Source: Caenorhabditis remanei (taxonomy: Eukaryota; Nematoda; Chromadorea; Rhabditida; Rhabditidae). Taken from it: a stretch of 64,000 nt of DNA. Below the pieces are notes generated by a model. That model was given only the letters and a program-made list of their open reading frames with translations. It was not told the DNA's origin and made no database searches. The translations under genes were made by a program, and so were the position numbers. Position 1 is the first letter of the stretch, and each line of letters starts with the position of its first letter. The stretch is taken from contig NC_071328.1 in the NCBI RefSeq assembly GCF_010183535.1, forward strand, positions 1,054,001-1,118,000. The letters are read 5' to 3'. Shown here one piece after another: positions 31,677 to 43,119 of this stretch.

Positions 31677-32178
31677 TTTGACATGTCCCCTTGGTGTCAC
31701 ATTTTGTCCCATAAGTTCCCAATTTATATTATTCTTGTAGATCATAAAAAGGGCTTCATTTTTGGAGTTGATAATTTTTTGATTGCTCCGCCCACTTTTG
31801 AGTTGACGGATTTTGAATGTTTTCACTTTTTTCGAATTTCAAGTCATTTTTGACATGTCCCCTTAGTGTCACATTTTGTCCTATATGTCCCCCATTTTTA
31901 TTATTCTGATAGATCAAACCTAGTCCTCTATTTTTGTTGCTGACAACTTTTTGATAGCTCTGTCCACTTTTGAGTTATGGCGCATTAAAGGTTGGTGCAG
32001 TGACGTCGCCCATTGAAAGTAGGCTGTCTTTAAAGGCGCATATCTCAAAAGTGGGTGGAGCTATCAAAAAGTTGTCAACTACAAAAATAGAGACCTATTT
32101 GTGATCTATTAGAAAAATATAAATTTGAAACAATTGGTACAAAAAGTGACACCGAGGGGACATGTCAAAGTTGACTAA
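31677..32178. mobile_element. GACATGTCCCC palindrome with a duplicated left end
   Basis: The left end occurs twice (31679 and 31853, 'tgacatgtccccttggtgtc' and a variant), the right end once at 32150-32175. The loop is short and lacks the GA-rich segment. The arm motif is 'gctatcaaaaagttgtcaac'. Confidence 0.75.
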
Positions 32179-32179
32179 A

Positions 32180-33010
32180 TATTTTCATTTTGCTATTAAA
32201 GCCACCCCATTATTCTCTCCCTCTTTTATAGCTTTTCTTTAAGTTTCTGCGTTTCCAAGTCGTTTCCAGTCTTCCAAAGGACATACCGGAAGACAATTGC
32301 TCAAAAAGAGCAAAAAAGAGCAAGAGCATAGAGAGAATTAGAGGAGACAGCAGGAAGTAGAGTCAATGGGTGGGAAACGGGACACTTTTTGAAAAAAATA
32401 CGACCAAAGAGGGTGGCTAAAAAGTGCAATGGATTAGAATTTGAAAATGGGCTATTTTTTTTGAACAAAAAAAATTTTGGGCCCGAAAATTTTTTTCCAA
32501 AAAAAACAGTTTTGGGGCTCAAACGCTCTAAAAAGGCGTCAACGTCGCGCCAGCCAACATAAACTTTGGTGGTAACTTAGGGTTTCAGTCTACCGTACTT
32601 AGGTAACTATGATACTCTCAAACTCAAAACGCGTCAACGTCACGCCTGATGATGATGCACGTGAGATTTCTTTTTTTTTTCGATATTTCCTTCTTTTTTT
32701 TGTTTCTAGTTTCCCACATACATATGTATATGAAAAGTGTGATCTTTAGGCCTTTCGAGCATAAAATTTTTTTTTTTTTAATGGCTGAATTGAATAATTA
32801 AAGGAAGATTTTTACGGTTTGAAAAACGCGCAAAAGCCACGCCAGACGTGATTTTTTAACTTTCTAAAAGTTTTATTTCACCAATTTACATACTTCCTAA
32901 TAAGCCAAGAGTGTTTTTTGATGCTTCCAATTTTCATTAGACCCCTCCTCAAAGAGCTTTTGACGGCGGGACACTAGTTTTTCAGGTTTCTCGATGTCTA
33001 TTCTGGAAAA
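32180..33010. other. Intergenic, no gene seen
   Basis: A/T-rich with T-homopolymers. 'gcgtcaacgtcgcgcc' and 'gcgtcaacgtcacgcc' form a pair near 32535 and 32630. No exon or RNA gene can be supported. Confidence 0.4.
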
Positions 33011-33011
33011 T

Positions 33012-33331
33012 TAACATACCACCGTACTTGTTAAAAAATGCAAAAAATAATGGCGGGGTGAAGGAATCGAACCCGGGATGAAATTTTGGCGGCCAGACTC
33101 CTTACCGGGTACACCAGGAGTGTCGGCCGACGGCGCGACTACAGAGATTGTGATAAGGCCGCCGGCGGCGCGCGGTACGGGGAGACTTATCAACACCTTA
33201 GGTTCCGCGCCGCCGGCAGTCACCCATGGTGTACCCGGTAACAACGCCGGCCAGTAATCAGAGCATCGCGGGTTCGATTCTTTTGCTCTCCAATTCTTTT
33301 TTGATTTTTGTAACGATCATGAGGGTACACT
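33012..33331. mobile_element. Palindromic element with tRNA-like arms, copy D
   Basis: Nearly the same as copy C, including the outer 'ccaccgtacttgttaaaaaa' and 'gtaacgatcatgagggta' ends. The B-box-like GGTTCGATTCT and A-box-like TGGTGTACCCGG are on the right arm. The centre is 'gccgccggcggcgcgcg' type. Confidence 0.7.
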
Positions 33332-34430
33332 TATTTTTGATTTTAGATGGATCTAAATGGTCAATCCCCATTTCCCAAAAACTAACCAACAACAAAAGAT
33401 GCGCGCACATCCGCGTCGACGTCTCGGCTCGTGCGAATCCATCGGAGACACCATTTTTTCAGCACTTCCAATTTGGTTGATTGAATTGAAGACGGGCTTC
33501 TGCAAAATAGTGAGGGGTAAAAATGAAGAATGTAGGGATCCACGGGTCGTAAAAAACGATTAGAAAAGTGTCATTACCAAGTTAGACATCCAATTTTGGA
33601 GCATAGTTGTGCGGAAGGAGGAGTTTTCAGAATTTTCAGAAATTTCAGAATTTTCAGAATAGAGTCAAGTCGGGGCAGAGGACGTGTGAAATTAAAATAA
33701 TCAAAAGTTTAAAAAATTAGAAAATGGTTATTGGAGCAGAAGAGTTCTGACGAGATGAGTCGGTTCGAAATTTTATGAAAATTTCGAGACAACAACAAAA
33801 ATAGAGAGTGGGTGGTGAGAGGTGGAGGAGGTTTTCTGATTTTTTAAAAGTTTTCAAGTTTTCAGGTTTAAGGAAAAGGCGTGGGAAGCTGAACACTTTG
33901 AAATTTCGAACGAATGGGCGCATTTTTCAATTTTTAGAAATTTGAACGCGGCTTCCCGGCAAAGCTTGTTGAATTTTCAGTCTGGCGCACCTCTGACGCG
34001 TTTACAAATGATATAACTCAGCAAACTCAAGGGAAGCCGTTGACTGGCGCGCCTTGGACGCAATTTTGAGTTGTTCTGAAAATGTTAGTTTAACTTACAG
34101 CGCTCCTGATTCCTAGATAATAAATGTTTCTAGAATTGACTGTCTGATAGATGATCTAACTTTACTGGTGCACGACTATAATTCATGCAAATAGATTACT
34201 TAAAAATGTGTAAGCCTTCAGAAAACTTTTAAAAAATATTTGAGATTTCATAGTCTGAAAACGACAACTATGTAGAATTGCAATATGTGAAAAAAAAAAC
34301 GAAATCCAATAAAAATCATCACAAGGACGCTGAAGATGACACATGTGGTCGATGTTCAACATGATGATCAACAATTATTAACAAATAAATGTATTAAAAA
34401 ACGTTCATATAAATGATATTAGATGAATCA
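33332..34430. other. Intergenic, no gene seen
   Basis: A short GC-richer patch at 33390-33460 ('cgcgtcgacgtctcggctcg') may be a fragment of the Leu/Ser tRNA-like repeat leader. 'gcgcaccttc'-type and 'ggcgcgccttggacgc' motifs occur near 33980-34060. The rest is A/T-rich. Confidence 0.35.
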
Positions 34431-34432
34431 TA

Positions 34433-34745
34433 CGGGAGTTATTGAAATTTATAGGAAAGAGTATTTTTGAAATTTAACAAATGTTGAGAGTGCATAACGT
34501 TGAATATTGAAAATTTTTCAAATTAAATTTATATTTTTCTGGTAGATCAAATCTAGCTCTACATTTTTGTAGTTGACAAATTTTTGATAGCTATTGACGC
34601 TTTTGAGATATGCGCGTTTAAAGGTGACCACTGTGATGTCGCACCTTGAAAGTTGGCTGTCTTTAAAGGCGCATATCTCAAAAGTAGGAGGAGATATCAA
34701 AAAGTTGTCAACTACAAAAAGGAAGCTCTCGATTTAATCTATTTA
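34433..34745. repeat. GACATGTCCCC-family core with 5' flank, first copy of a direct duplication
   Basis: A ~110-bp flank ('agttattgaaatttatagga' to 'aacgttgaatattgaaaatt') is followed by a foldback core with arms 'agttgacaaatttttgatag' and 'tatcaaaaagttgtcaacta'. Flank and core recur together at 34992-35310, so this is a segmental duplication and not two independent insertions. Confidence 0.75.
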
Positions 34746-34991
34746 TATAATACAATTTAAAAGAGACTGGCTCATTTTGAAATGGGTTATTGGGGCTTGA
34801 AAATGGAAAATTTGAAGATCTGGGGACGGGATCACAAATCAAAACCTACAAAAGCGAAATTTTGTTATTTTCAACATTATAAACAGGGATATACTATAGA
34901 AATCCAAAAATTATACAAAATTTAAAAAAGAACGTTAGCTAAACAAAGTTCTAAAAAATTTTCTAAAAATTTTTTTTTATTGGAAATCTTT

Positions 34992-35315
34992 AAAGTTATT
35001 GAAATTTATAGGAAATCGTATTTTTGATATTTAACAAATGTTGAGAGTGCATAACGTTGAATATTGAAAATTTTTCAAATTAAATTTATATTTTTCTGGT
35101 TGATCAAACCTAGTTCTCTATTTTTGTAGTTGACAACTTTTTGATAGCTCCGCCCACTTTTGAGATATGCGCCTTTAAAGGTGGCGGCTTGAATTTCACC
35201 CCTTGAAAGTTGGCTGTCTTTAAAGACGCGTATCTCAAAAGTGGGCGGAGCTATCAAAAAGTTGTCAACTACAAAAATGAAGGTCTAGATTTGATCTACA
35301 AGATAAATGTAAAAT
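34992..35315. repeat. Second copy of the direct duplication
   Basis: Same flank and foldback core as at 34433-34745, with about one mismatch per 12 bp in the core and fewer in the flank. The loop contains 'ggcggcttgaatttcacccc'. Confidence 0.75.
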
Positions 35316-35706
35316 TGGAAAGTTTTGGATCACCAGTAGTACAGTAATACTGTCTGAAAATAGGTCATTTCCCAAAACCTCCCAGAAGTAAGTTGATAAC
35401 AAAAAGCGTCAATTAAAAAAACGGGAAAAAAACAAAATGATAGGCTCAAGCCGTTAATTGCTCCGTTTACATGTATTTTTAAATCCGGATAATTGGGAAG
35501 TAAAGGGTACGGAGGGAGAGGGTGTCAATAGGTACTAAGGTTGCACTTTTTGTTTTTAAGGAAAAGTTTTTCCAGGAATTTTGTGATTTCGTTAGCTAGA
35601 GGTTAGTTATAATGGTTATTAAGGGTCTTGGTGGATATTCGGACACACAGACATCTGGACATGTGGACATACAGACTGATAGACAAACAGTCATACACAT
35701 CCTAAC

Positions 35707-36412
35707 CATAGTTGTACGGAATGCCATTTTCCGAAAAACCGGAATCAAATTTTTAATTTTCCGCATACGTGCAATCCGGGCCGAACCGGGCCGACGGTTT
35801 TTATTAAATAACTTTCTTCAAAAAAATCGTGTCGGGTTGGTTAATAGCTCAAATGATAGGTATTTGGACCTATTATCAGACAGAATCAAAACAAACTTCG
35901 CAGAAAATCCACAGAGGCCCCGGGCCGGGCAAAAGTGTCCGGGCCGGGCCGGGCCGGGCCGACAACGGTTTTAGCCGGCCCGGGGCCTCTGTGGATTTTC
36001 TGCAAAGTTTGTTTTGATTCTGTCTGATAATAGGTCCAAATACCTATCATTTGAGCTATTAACCAACCCGACACGATTTTTTTGAAGAAAGTTATTTAAT
36101 AAAAACCGTCGGCCCGGGTCGGCCCGGATTGCAAGTATGATTTTCCGGAATCCGGAACATTTTTTTTGAGTATTTTTAATGATAAATAAAGTTTAAAACT
36201 ACTTTTGAGGTTCAAAACCGAAAAAGAAGTAATGCAGTTGTCTTTAAAACTCAAAAAAAAATTTAAAATTTAAACTTCAGGATTCCGGAAAAAAATTCAA
36301 AAAACCGGAATCCGGAATCCGGAATCGGAATGAAAAATTTCATTTTCCGGAATCCGGAACCGGAATGTCAAAAAAACCCGGAATTCCGGAATCCGGATTC
36401 CGGACAACTATG
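35707..36412. mobile_element. DNA transposon with CATAGTTGT ends and 8-bp duplication (outer element)
   Basis: Ends CATAGTTGTACGGAAT and ATTCCGGACAACTATG, flanked on both sides by ATCCTAAC (35699-35706 and 36413-36420). The subterminal sequence is rich in 'ccggaatccgga'. It is interrupted at 35764-36139 by a second element, so its own length is about 320 bp, matching the uninterrupted relative at 43120. The 8-bp duplication suggests a hAT-like source. No transposase frame. Confidence 0.9.
35764..36139. mobile_element. Nested CATAC(T/G)TGCAA element with GGGCCGGG core
   Basis: Inserted in the 35707 element with an exact 8-bp duplication ATTTTCCG (35756-35763 and 36140-36147). Left end CATACGTGCAATCCGGGCC, right end the near complement ending GCAAGTATG. 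The arms are almost perfectly complementary for about 170 bp ('aatgataggtatttggacct', 'acagaatcaaaacaaact'), with a short loop of GGGCCGGGCC repeats. Such perfect arms suggest a recent insertion. Confidence 0.9.
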
Positions 36413-36420
36413 ATCCTAAC

Positions 36421-37985
36421 GCATCCTTCAGTGTAGTTAGAAGAGTGTTAGAACGGTGACTGGACATCCGGACATCCGGAAACCTGTACAGACACACCGT
36501 TTTTTTGCAGTTTTGAGCAAAAAAAAACATATTTTTAGCTGAAATCGCGAGAAAAATACGTTTTTTCATCAAAAAAACTATTTAATCGTCGATTTGCTTC
36601 CCAAATTTTCAGTTTTTCATGAAGAAAGATTCCGAGCTGTATGGGCGGAGCCTGTAACAAGAATTTCACAATTTTCAGAGTAAAATCAGCTGAAAACGCA
36701 ATTTTTCTCAATAAAACTTGTTTGTTTTTGAATTTCTATAAAATCTTTAAAAATCTTCAAAAAATGTGGAAAAATCTCTGTTTTTTGAATAAAAATGGCA
36801 GAAATTCTCAATCAATTTCAAAATCTTGATATCTCTTTCTGACCGTCTGGGGCATCCGGAAATCCGAGACATCTGGAACTCCAGGACACACAGACAGACA
36901 GAAAGACATCCCCTAATATCCTGGTTAGAAGGCTACTGGGCTAGAGGACTCACTGGACATCCGGACACACAGATATCCGGACATCCGGACATATGGAGAC
37001 ACAGACAGACACATAGACAGACTCTGATGCGTTCTGCTTGCTGTTTAAACACAAAATGCTCAATTTTCTTGAAATTCTCGTTTTTTAATACTTTTCTTCA
37101 AAAAAAAAGTTTGCAAATGTCAAATTCCTTGTGCAAAAAAAAAGAAAATGAGATGAGTTGGGAGGAGTAACGAGCGAAGAGAAGAGAAAAAAGAAGATAG
37201 GAAATGAGAGAAATCACCAAATGAAACCAATTAAACGGGGGGAACAAATGACATTTTGGGGGTACGGTAGCTTTTGCAAAAAATTGTTTTCTTGGTGTCG
37301 TTGGAGCGCATTTACTACTACTGAACATGATGTATAGTAATTCAGAGATCTTAAGGAAAACTGATTATCAGTGGAGCGCATTTGCAAGGAGCGACTGTAA
37401 AAACATGCGTAAACGTTAATTGTCAGTAGAGCGAACTTTCTAGGCTATCTAGGGGTACGGTAGCTTGAGTCAGTGTCAATAGAGCGTGCTTTCAACAAAA
37501 ACGAATTTCGAGTAAAACCAAGCCGTTCTTAAGAAAAAAAATGGGAAAAATTAGGCGAGACTTTTTTTTTCAAAAGACCGAAAACCCAAGAAATCAAAAA
37601 GAGCAGGTGAAAATGCGATGGGAAACTTTGGAACTGAAAAAAATATGTCAAATTATTCAGAAGTTCAAATTTCTAGCGGTGTACATCTAGCACACCTTCA
37701 AGATATTAAAAATGTCAGAATTTTGTTTTCCGGTCTAATGAATTTTGGTTATTCACTTTGATGTAAATGTCAAATATGAACACTGGGACGTTTTAGAACC
37801 GAGACGTGTCGAAACTCATTAAAAGTTGAACGATTAAGGTTTTTTTTTTCAAATTTTGCGTTTTTTTGGTGAAAGTCGTAACAAACTTTGAAAACATGAA
37901 GCCCTTTGCAGTACACTGCGCGAAAAGTCAATTTTTAGAAAATTTCAAAAAATAAGCCAACTTTAGAAGAGTGCCAGAAGATTGC
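36421..37985. other. Intergenic, satellite-like GGACATCCGGACA and AGAGCGC motifs
   Basis: At 36455-36480, 36840-37030 (and before, at 35635-35690) short runs of 'ggacatccggacacacagac' recur. At 37308, 37374, 37425 and 37475 'agtggagcgcattt' or 'atagagcgtgcttt' recurs. No exon can be supported. Confidence 0.45.
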
Positions 37986-37989
37986 TTCT

Positions 37990-38345
37990 TGATCTAGTAG
38001 TTTCAAATTTATATTTTTCTGGTAGATCAACCCTAGGGCTACTTTTTTTTTGTTGACAACTGTTTGATAGCACTTCACGGTGTGGAGATATGCCCCTTTA
38101 AAGATTGGGAGGCAAGAGAGTGTACGAAAAGAGGAGGGCGTCTAGCTTCTCTGCGTCTCCTCCCCTCGACCCGCGCGCCTTTTGAAAGCTAGCTATCTTT
38201 AAAGACGCATATCTCAAAAACGTGAAGAGCTATCAAAAAACTTTCAACTACAAAAATGTTGCCCTAGTTTTGATCTACCAGAAAAATATAAATTTGGGAC
38301 ACTTGGGACAGAGAGTGTTACCAAGGGGACATGTCAAAGTTGACC
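37990..38345. mobile_element. GACATGTCCCC palindrome
   Basis: Right end 'accaaggggacatgtcaaag' at about 38322; the left end starts at 'aatttatatttttctggtag' without the terminal GACATGTCCCC. The loop has 'gaggagggcgtctagcttct' and 'ctgcgtctcctcccct'. The arms pair through 'atagc..ttcac..gtggagatatg' and its complement. Confidence 0.7.
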
Positions 38346-39266
38346 TATTTTCACTAAATTTTTGGAGCTGTCAGTTATAGATATTTACTGTAAGAAGTGT
38401 TTTATTGAGACGCATCTATTCTATAATGGTTCAAACTCAAATGCGTCCAAAAAAAAACTTACCTTGTACTTGGCTTTATGCATCGCCTAAATACCCTTCC
38501 CAGTTCTCCAGAATGTTCTAGAAGCCGGAAGCCAAATCAGACAATCAGAACGTCAATTACATAATTATATAAAATCATGCGTTCTATTATATTCCAGGTA
38601 AATAGGCCTTATGACCAAAAATATAGTGAAAATATAGAAGGAGACAATTGGATTGGTCTGAGTGAGAGGTCTTAGTGTTATGAGGTTTTGGAATCTGAGC
38701 TTTGATCTTCCATCGAATTTTTCCATTTTACGCACAAAAGTTAGTCGAAACCTTAGCAAACATGATCCAAGACCAAAAATTCTAAATTTCGGTGCTTAGA
38801 TATGTCAAAACTGTAGGAGACCCAGACGACTAGACAATCTCGTCGTCTGGCGTCTTTTCAACGGGTCAATAGAGCGTGTTTGCAGCTACAGTAACCTATC
38901 AAGCAGTGCAATTTTTTTTAAAGAACTGAAAAAAATGCGCGTTTCGCGTTTCTCGAAAAAAAATCGAAAATAGAGAGAAATCCCATTTCATTTCCGTTCG
39001 CTGGAATTGGAATTGGCCTAATCCCCATCTCACAGAAAAAAACAGAGAAAAAGAAGAGAAGTGTTTTTTTTTTCTTTTCGAGAGCAGTTCCCTTCAAATT
39101 AAAGTAGTCAACGCCCATTGACAAGTGACGAGAGCTCGAGAGATGGAGACGCAGAGAAGTAGAGGGAGGAAAAAGAGTCACTCTGACTAATTAACTAATT
39201 AGGAGAGAAGTACATTATGGGAACCACTTTTTTGTGATTTTTGACTTCTTGAGGTACTGTAACTTC
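38346..39266. other. Intergenic, no gene seen
   Basis: A GTAAG-type donor on the minus strand at 38464 follows 'gcataaagccaagtacaag', but no matching frame was found. An 'aatagagcgtgtttgcagct' motif lies at 38868. GA-rich sequence occurs at 39030-39180. Confidence 0.35.
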
Positions 39267-39634
39267 ATTCAGAATCACTTAAAACCAAAACGTGACCAAC
39301 CACAATACTCGTTACAAAAAACAAAAAATAATGGGAGGTCAAAAAAATCGAACCCGCGATGCTCATATTACTGGTCAGACTCCTTACCGGGTACACCACG
39401 AGTGTCGGCCGGCGGCGCGAACTCAAAGGTTGTGATAAAGCCGCCGCCACCACCGCCTTATCACAACCCTCTGATTCGCCGCGCCGGCCGACACTCATGG
39501 TGTACCCGGTAACAACTCTGGCCAGTAATCTGAGCATCGCGGGTTCGATTCTTCCGCTATCTCATTCTTTTTTGCTTTTTGTAACGAGTATTGTGGTGGG
39601 TCACGTTTTGGATTTAAGTGATTCTAAGCGACTC
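39267..39634. mobile_element. Palindromic element with tRNA-like arms, copy E (longest arms)
   Basis: The arms extend from 'agaatcacttaaaaccaaaa' at 39271 to its complement ending near 39632, about 150 bp each, so the whole element is an inverted repeat and not only the inner part. A box TGGTGTACCCGG is at 39498-39509 and B box GGTTCGATTCT at 39542-39552, with their complements on the left arm. The centre is 'gccgccgccaccaccgcc' between 'ggttgtgataa' and 'ttatcacaacc'. Confidence 0.75.
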
Positions 39635-39941
39635 AAACTGGGTTACCGGGAACTGATTTTTCTCATTGGCTAGTTACCTATGGATAATATAATTTACAAA
39701 ATGATCAGAATGTCTGAAGAAGTCAGCAGCGACAGCACGTGGCTAGAAAACAGTGATCTTTGCAAAGGGAAGCTGTGACAAACATCTTTTCAGAATCTTA
39801 GGATAGACTTTTTGATTTGCATGAGATTGCACAAAAGTCAATGTGATCAAAAATCAAAAATCAAGCTGATTGTACTTGAGATAGGTTGAAAAAATTGGAG
39901 AGTAGCATAAAGTTGAAAATTTTGAAATTTTGAAAGTTTAC

Positions 39942-40318
39942 CAACTTTGACATGTCCCCTTGGTGTTACTTCTTGTCCCAGATGTCCCAGATTTATATTT
40001 TTCTGGAAGATCAGAAATAGCGCTACATTTTTGTAGTTGAAAGTTTTTTGATAGCTATTCACGCTTTCGAGATATGCGTCATTAAAGATAGTCAACTTTC
40101 AGCGAAGAGGGGGAGGAGACGCAGAGAAGCGAGACACCCTCCTCTTTCCGCACGCTCTCTCGCTTCACAATCTTTAAAGGCGCATATCTCAAAAGCGTGA
40201 ATAGCTATCAAAGAAATTCCAACTGCAAAAATGTAACCCTTGATGTGATCTACCAGAAAAATATTTATTTGGGACACGTGGGACAAATAGTGACACCAAG
40301 GGGACATGTCAAACTTCA
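39942..40318. mobile_element. GACATGTCCCC palindrome, both ends intact
   Basis: Left 'actttgacatgtccccttgg' and right 'ccaaggggacatgtcaaact'. The loop has a GA-rich piece 'ggggaggagacgcagagaag' facing 'cctcctctttccgcacgct'. One of the most complete copies. Confidence 0.8.
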
Positions 40319-40844
40319 TCAATTTTCAGATTCTGTGGAAGTTGATATCTAGTGCTACAACGTAATATATAGTGATGACTGATTCCTTATGACACACGAC
40401 ACACTCCAATATATCCAATTTCTAGAAATCACGGGCGGGGCGGCCACCCGCCCCGCCGAAAACAAAAAGAGTTAGGGGAGAGAGAGTCGAAATTGGGTTA
40501 AATTACGTAGGGTGGGGGGGACTAAACGATTATGATCAGTCAGTGGCTGCACGAGACCAATTTTTCCGGTAGTTGTATAGTGGTGGAGTTTGCAAATTAA
40601 ATTTGATAAAAATTGAGAGAAATAATTGTTTGATCTTAGAAAAAAGAGCAGAAAAGTGAGCAGAAAGCAGAATGTTCTGGAAGGTGAGTGAGTGATTAGG
40701 TAGATCAAATCTAGATCTCCATTTTTGCAGTTGACAGCTTTCAGATAGCAATATAGGGTTTTGAGATATGAACGTTTTTTGAAAAAAATTAAATTTTTAA
40801 AACTCGTCAGTTTTCAAGCATTCAGTTTTACTCAAAATTATTTA

Positions 40845-41182
40845 AATTTATATTTTTCTGGTAGATCAAAAATAGAGCTACATTTTTGTAGTTGACAACT
40901 TTTTGATAGCTATCAACGCTTTCGAGATATGCGTCTTTAAATATTGAGAGGCGAGAGAGCGTGCAAAACGAGGAGGGCGTCTCGCTTCTCTGCGTCTCCT
41001 CTCTCTCCCTGCGCGCCCTTTGAAAATTGACTCTCTTTAAAGGCGCATATCTCATAAACGTGAAGAGCTATCAAAAAATTTCCAACTACCAAAATGTTGT
41101 ACTAGTTTTGATCTACCAGAAAAATATAAATTTGGGACCACAGGGACAAAAGAGACAGCAAAGGGACATCTCAAAGTAGATC
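40845..41182. mobile_element. GACATGTCCCC-family palindrome, ends eroded
   Basis: Arms 'atagagctacatttttgtag' and 'actaccaaaatgttgtacta', with the usual 'gcgtctttaaa' / 'tttaaaggcgcatatct' pair. The right end reads 'aaagggacatctcaaag', a decayed terminus. Confidence 0.65.
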
Positions 41183-41639
41183 GATTTTTTATCGAAAAAA
41201 TATTATTTGACTCAAAAAAAGAAGTTTTTCCAAGAAGACTACGGTAATCATTTGAAAAATGCTCAAAATAGCAAAAACCTATTTAAAAACCGAAAAAAAA
41301 ACAAGAAAAATGAGATGAGACTAGTTAAGCCTAAGCCTCTTAGGCTCCTCCCCTCCCGCTCTGCTATTTTTCATAAATTCTAAATTGAAGAGCTCAAAAA
41401 CTCGTCTTGAGAGCAAAAATATAAACAATAATAAGTTTTTCTCAATTATTTTCCTATTTTCTGTTTCAAAAACCACACATCGGGTGTTCTCCTTAAAGTC
41501 TTCTTATGGGACACTTTTAATTTATTTCAGAGATCTTCTTTATGTTGAAAATAGTGAAATGAAGGATTAAAATAAGCAAAAATTACAAAAACAAATGAAA
41601 TTTTTTGAATTGAAATGAAGTTTTAAAGATTTCTTGTGT

Positions 41640-42215
41640 TGAAAAAGTCCCCCTGATTTGTCACTTTTTGTCCCAATTGTCTCAAATTTAAATTTTTCTG
41701 GAAGATCAAAGCTAGGGCTACATTTTTGTAGTTGAAAACTTTTCTTTATCTCTTCACCCTGTCGAGTTATGCGCCTTTAAAGATTGGGAGGCGAGACAGC
41801 GTGCAAAAAGAGGAGGGTGTCTCGCTTCTCTGCGTCTCTCCCTTTGTCTCCCTCGAGTTGTTCTTCAGGTATCTGTCTTTAAAGGCGCATATCTCAAAAG
41901 CGTGAATAGCTATCAAAAAACTTTTAACTACAAAAATGTAGCCCTATGTTCAATCTATAACAAAAATACAATATCAAAACAATTTGAATAAAAACTGATA
42001 CGACGTGGACATATAAAACGTGACCATTTTCAATTAACGCTTCCTAACAGTGTCAATCTTTAAATGCACATATCTCGAAAACGTGAACTGCTATCAAAAA
42101 CTTTCAACTATAAAAATGTAGCCCTTGATTTGACCTATTAGAATAATATAAATTTGGGACAAGTGGAACAAGATGTGACACAAGGGGACAGGTCAAAGTT
42201 GACTATCGAGGCTCG
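41640..42215. mobile_element. GACATGTCCCC-family palindrome with an extra right arm
   Basis: Left end near 41648 ('tccccctgatttgtcac'), first right arm to about 42015, second right arm at 42060-42205 ending 'aaggggacaggtcaaagttg'. The loop carries 'gaggagggtgtctcgcttct'. Confidence 0.65.
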
Positions 42216-42949
42216 AGGGGTAGATTAAGGAGGAGGGCGCAGAGAAGCCAGAGCGTCTGGCTTCTCTGCGTCTCTTCTACATCGAAAAAAGTACATAATC
42301 TATAAAACCCTAAAAACCTATCAATGTAGATAGCTATCAGAGATTTCCAAAAAAAATTGCGAAAAAAAATTTTCCGAAATGTTTTTTTTCAAATTACTTT
42401 TAACCACTTAAATACTGGTTTTTCAAAAAAAAAAGCGTAAACCAACACCGTTAAGTTAGTCAGCTGTTCTAGCTCAGCAAAATAATAATAAGGAACATGT
42501 GCCCGTCAAAAAATTTTTGTACTCACTGACGCAATAAACTAAAAATCCGTGAGAAAATTCTAGAAATCATGAGAAAAATCAAAAAATTGTGAGAAAAAGG
42601 ACAAAACCCATTGTTTCACACGGTGTGCAGTGCCCGACAAAGCACTTTGTGCAGTTTTAGAGAAAAGTGGGCGGAGCTTGCGGCGGGGACAATGAAAAGA
42701 TTCAAAAATCATCGAGAAGCATCAGAAGACGTCAAGGAACTGGAGAAATGAAAATGAGGAAGTGGATTCTGGTGGGATTTGGGGGAAAATGGGGGAAGTT
42801 TCAATTTAGGAGAGTGGGAGGAGGAGACGGGTCAGCAGACTAGACATTTACGTAAAAAGCATAGAGGGAGAGAGTTTAGTTTCTGAGATGGGAAGGAGCC
42901 CTAAATATATTTTTTGCAATATTTGGATATCCGGACAAACCGGCAGATA

Positions 42950-43085
42950 TATCAGCTCTGCACAGTTCTTACAACTGCGCTCCACCGTAATGCTCTTGAA
43001 AAATGTCTCTTTTTCTCTGAGTCTCTTAATTTCGCACACAATTTTCTTGCGGTTTCGGTAGAGCGCGGTTGTAAGGAGCGTCCCG
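42950..43085. repeat. ~130-bp palindrome with GCGCTCCACCG arms, copy 1
   Basis: 'cttacaactgcgctccaccg' at 42969 is mirrored by 'cggtagagcgcggttgtaag' at 43058-43077. The middle has 'atgtctctttttctctgagt'. A second copy is at 45105-45235. Confidence 0.75.
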
Positions 43086-43119
43086 TGCATATGTACGGAA
43101 ATTTTTTTGTTCTAGTTAG

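Noticed and set aside
35612..36074. Frames with GPGPGKSV/ARPGPDTF
   Set aside because: They come from the GGGCCGGG core and mirrored arms of the nested transposon.
38464..38495. Minus-strand GTAAGT donor after MHKAKYK
   Set aside because: Its phase 0 end does not fit the first globin exon (immediate stop), and no other acceptor partner was found.
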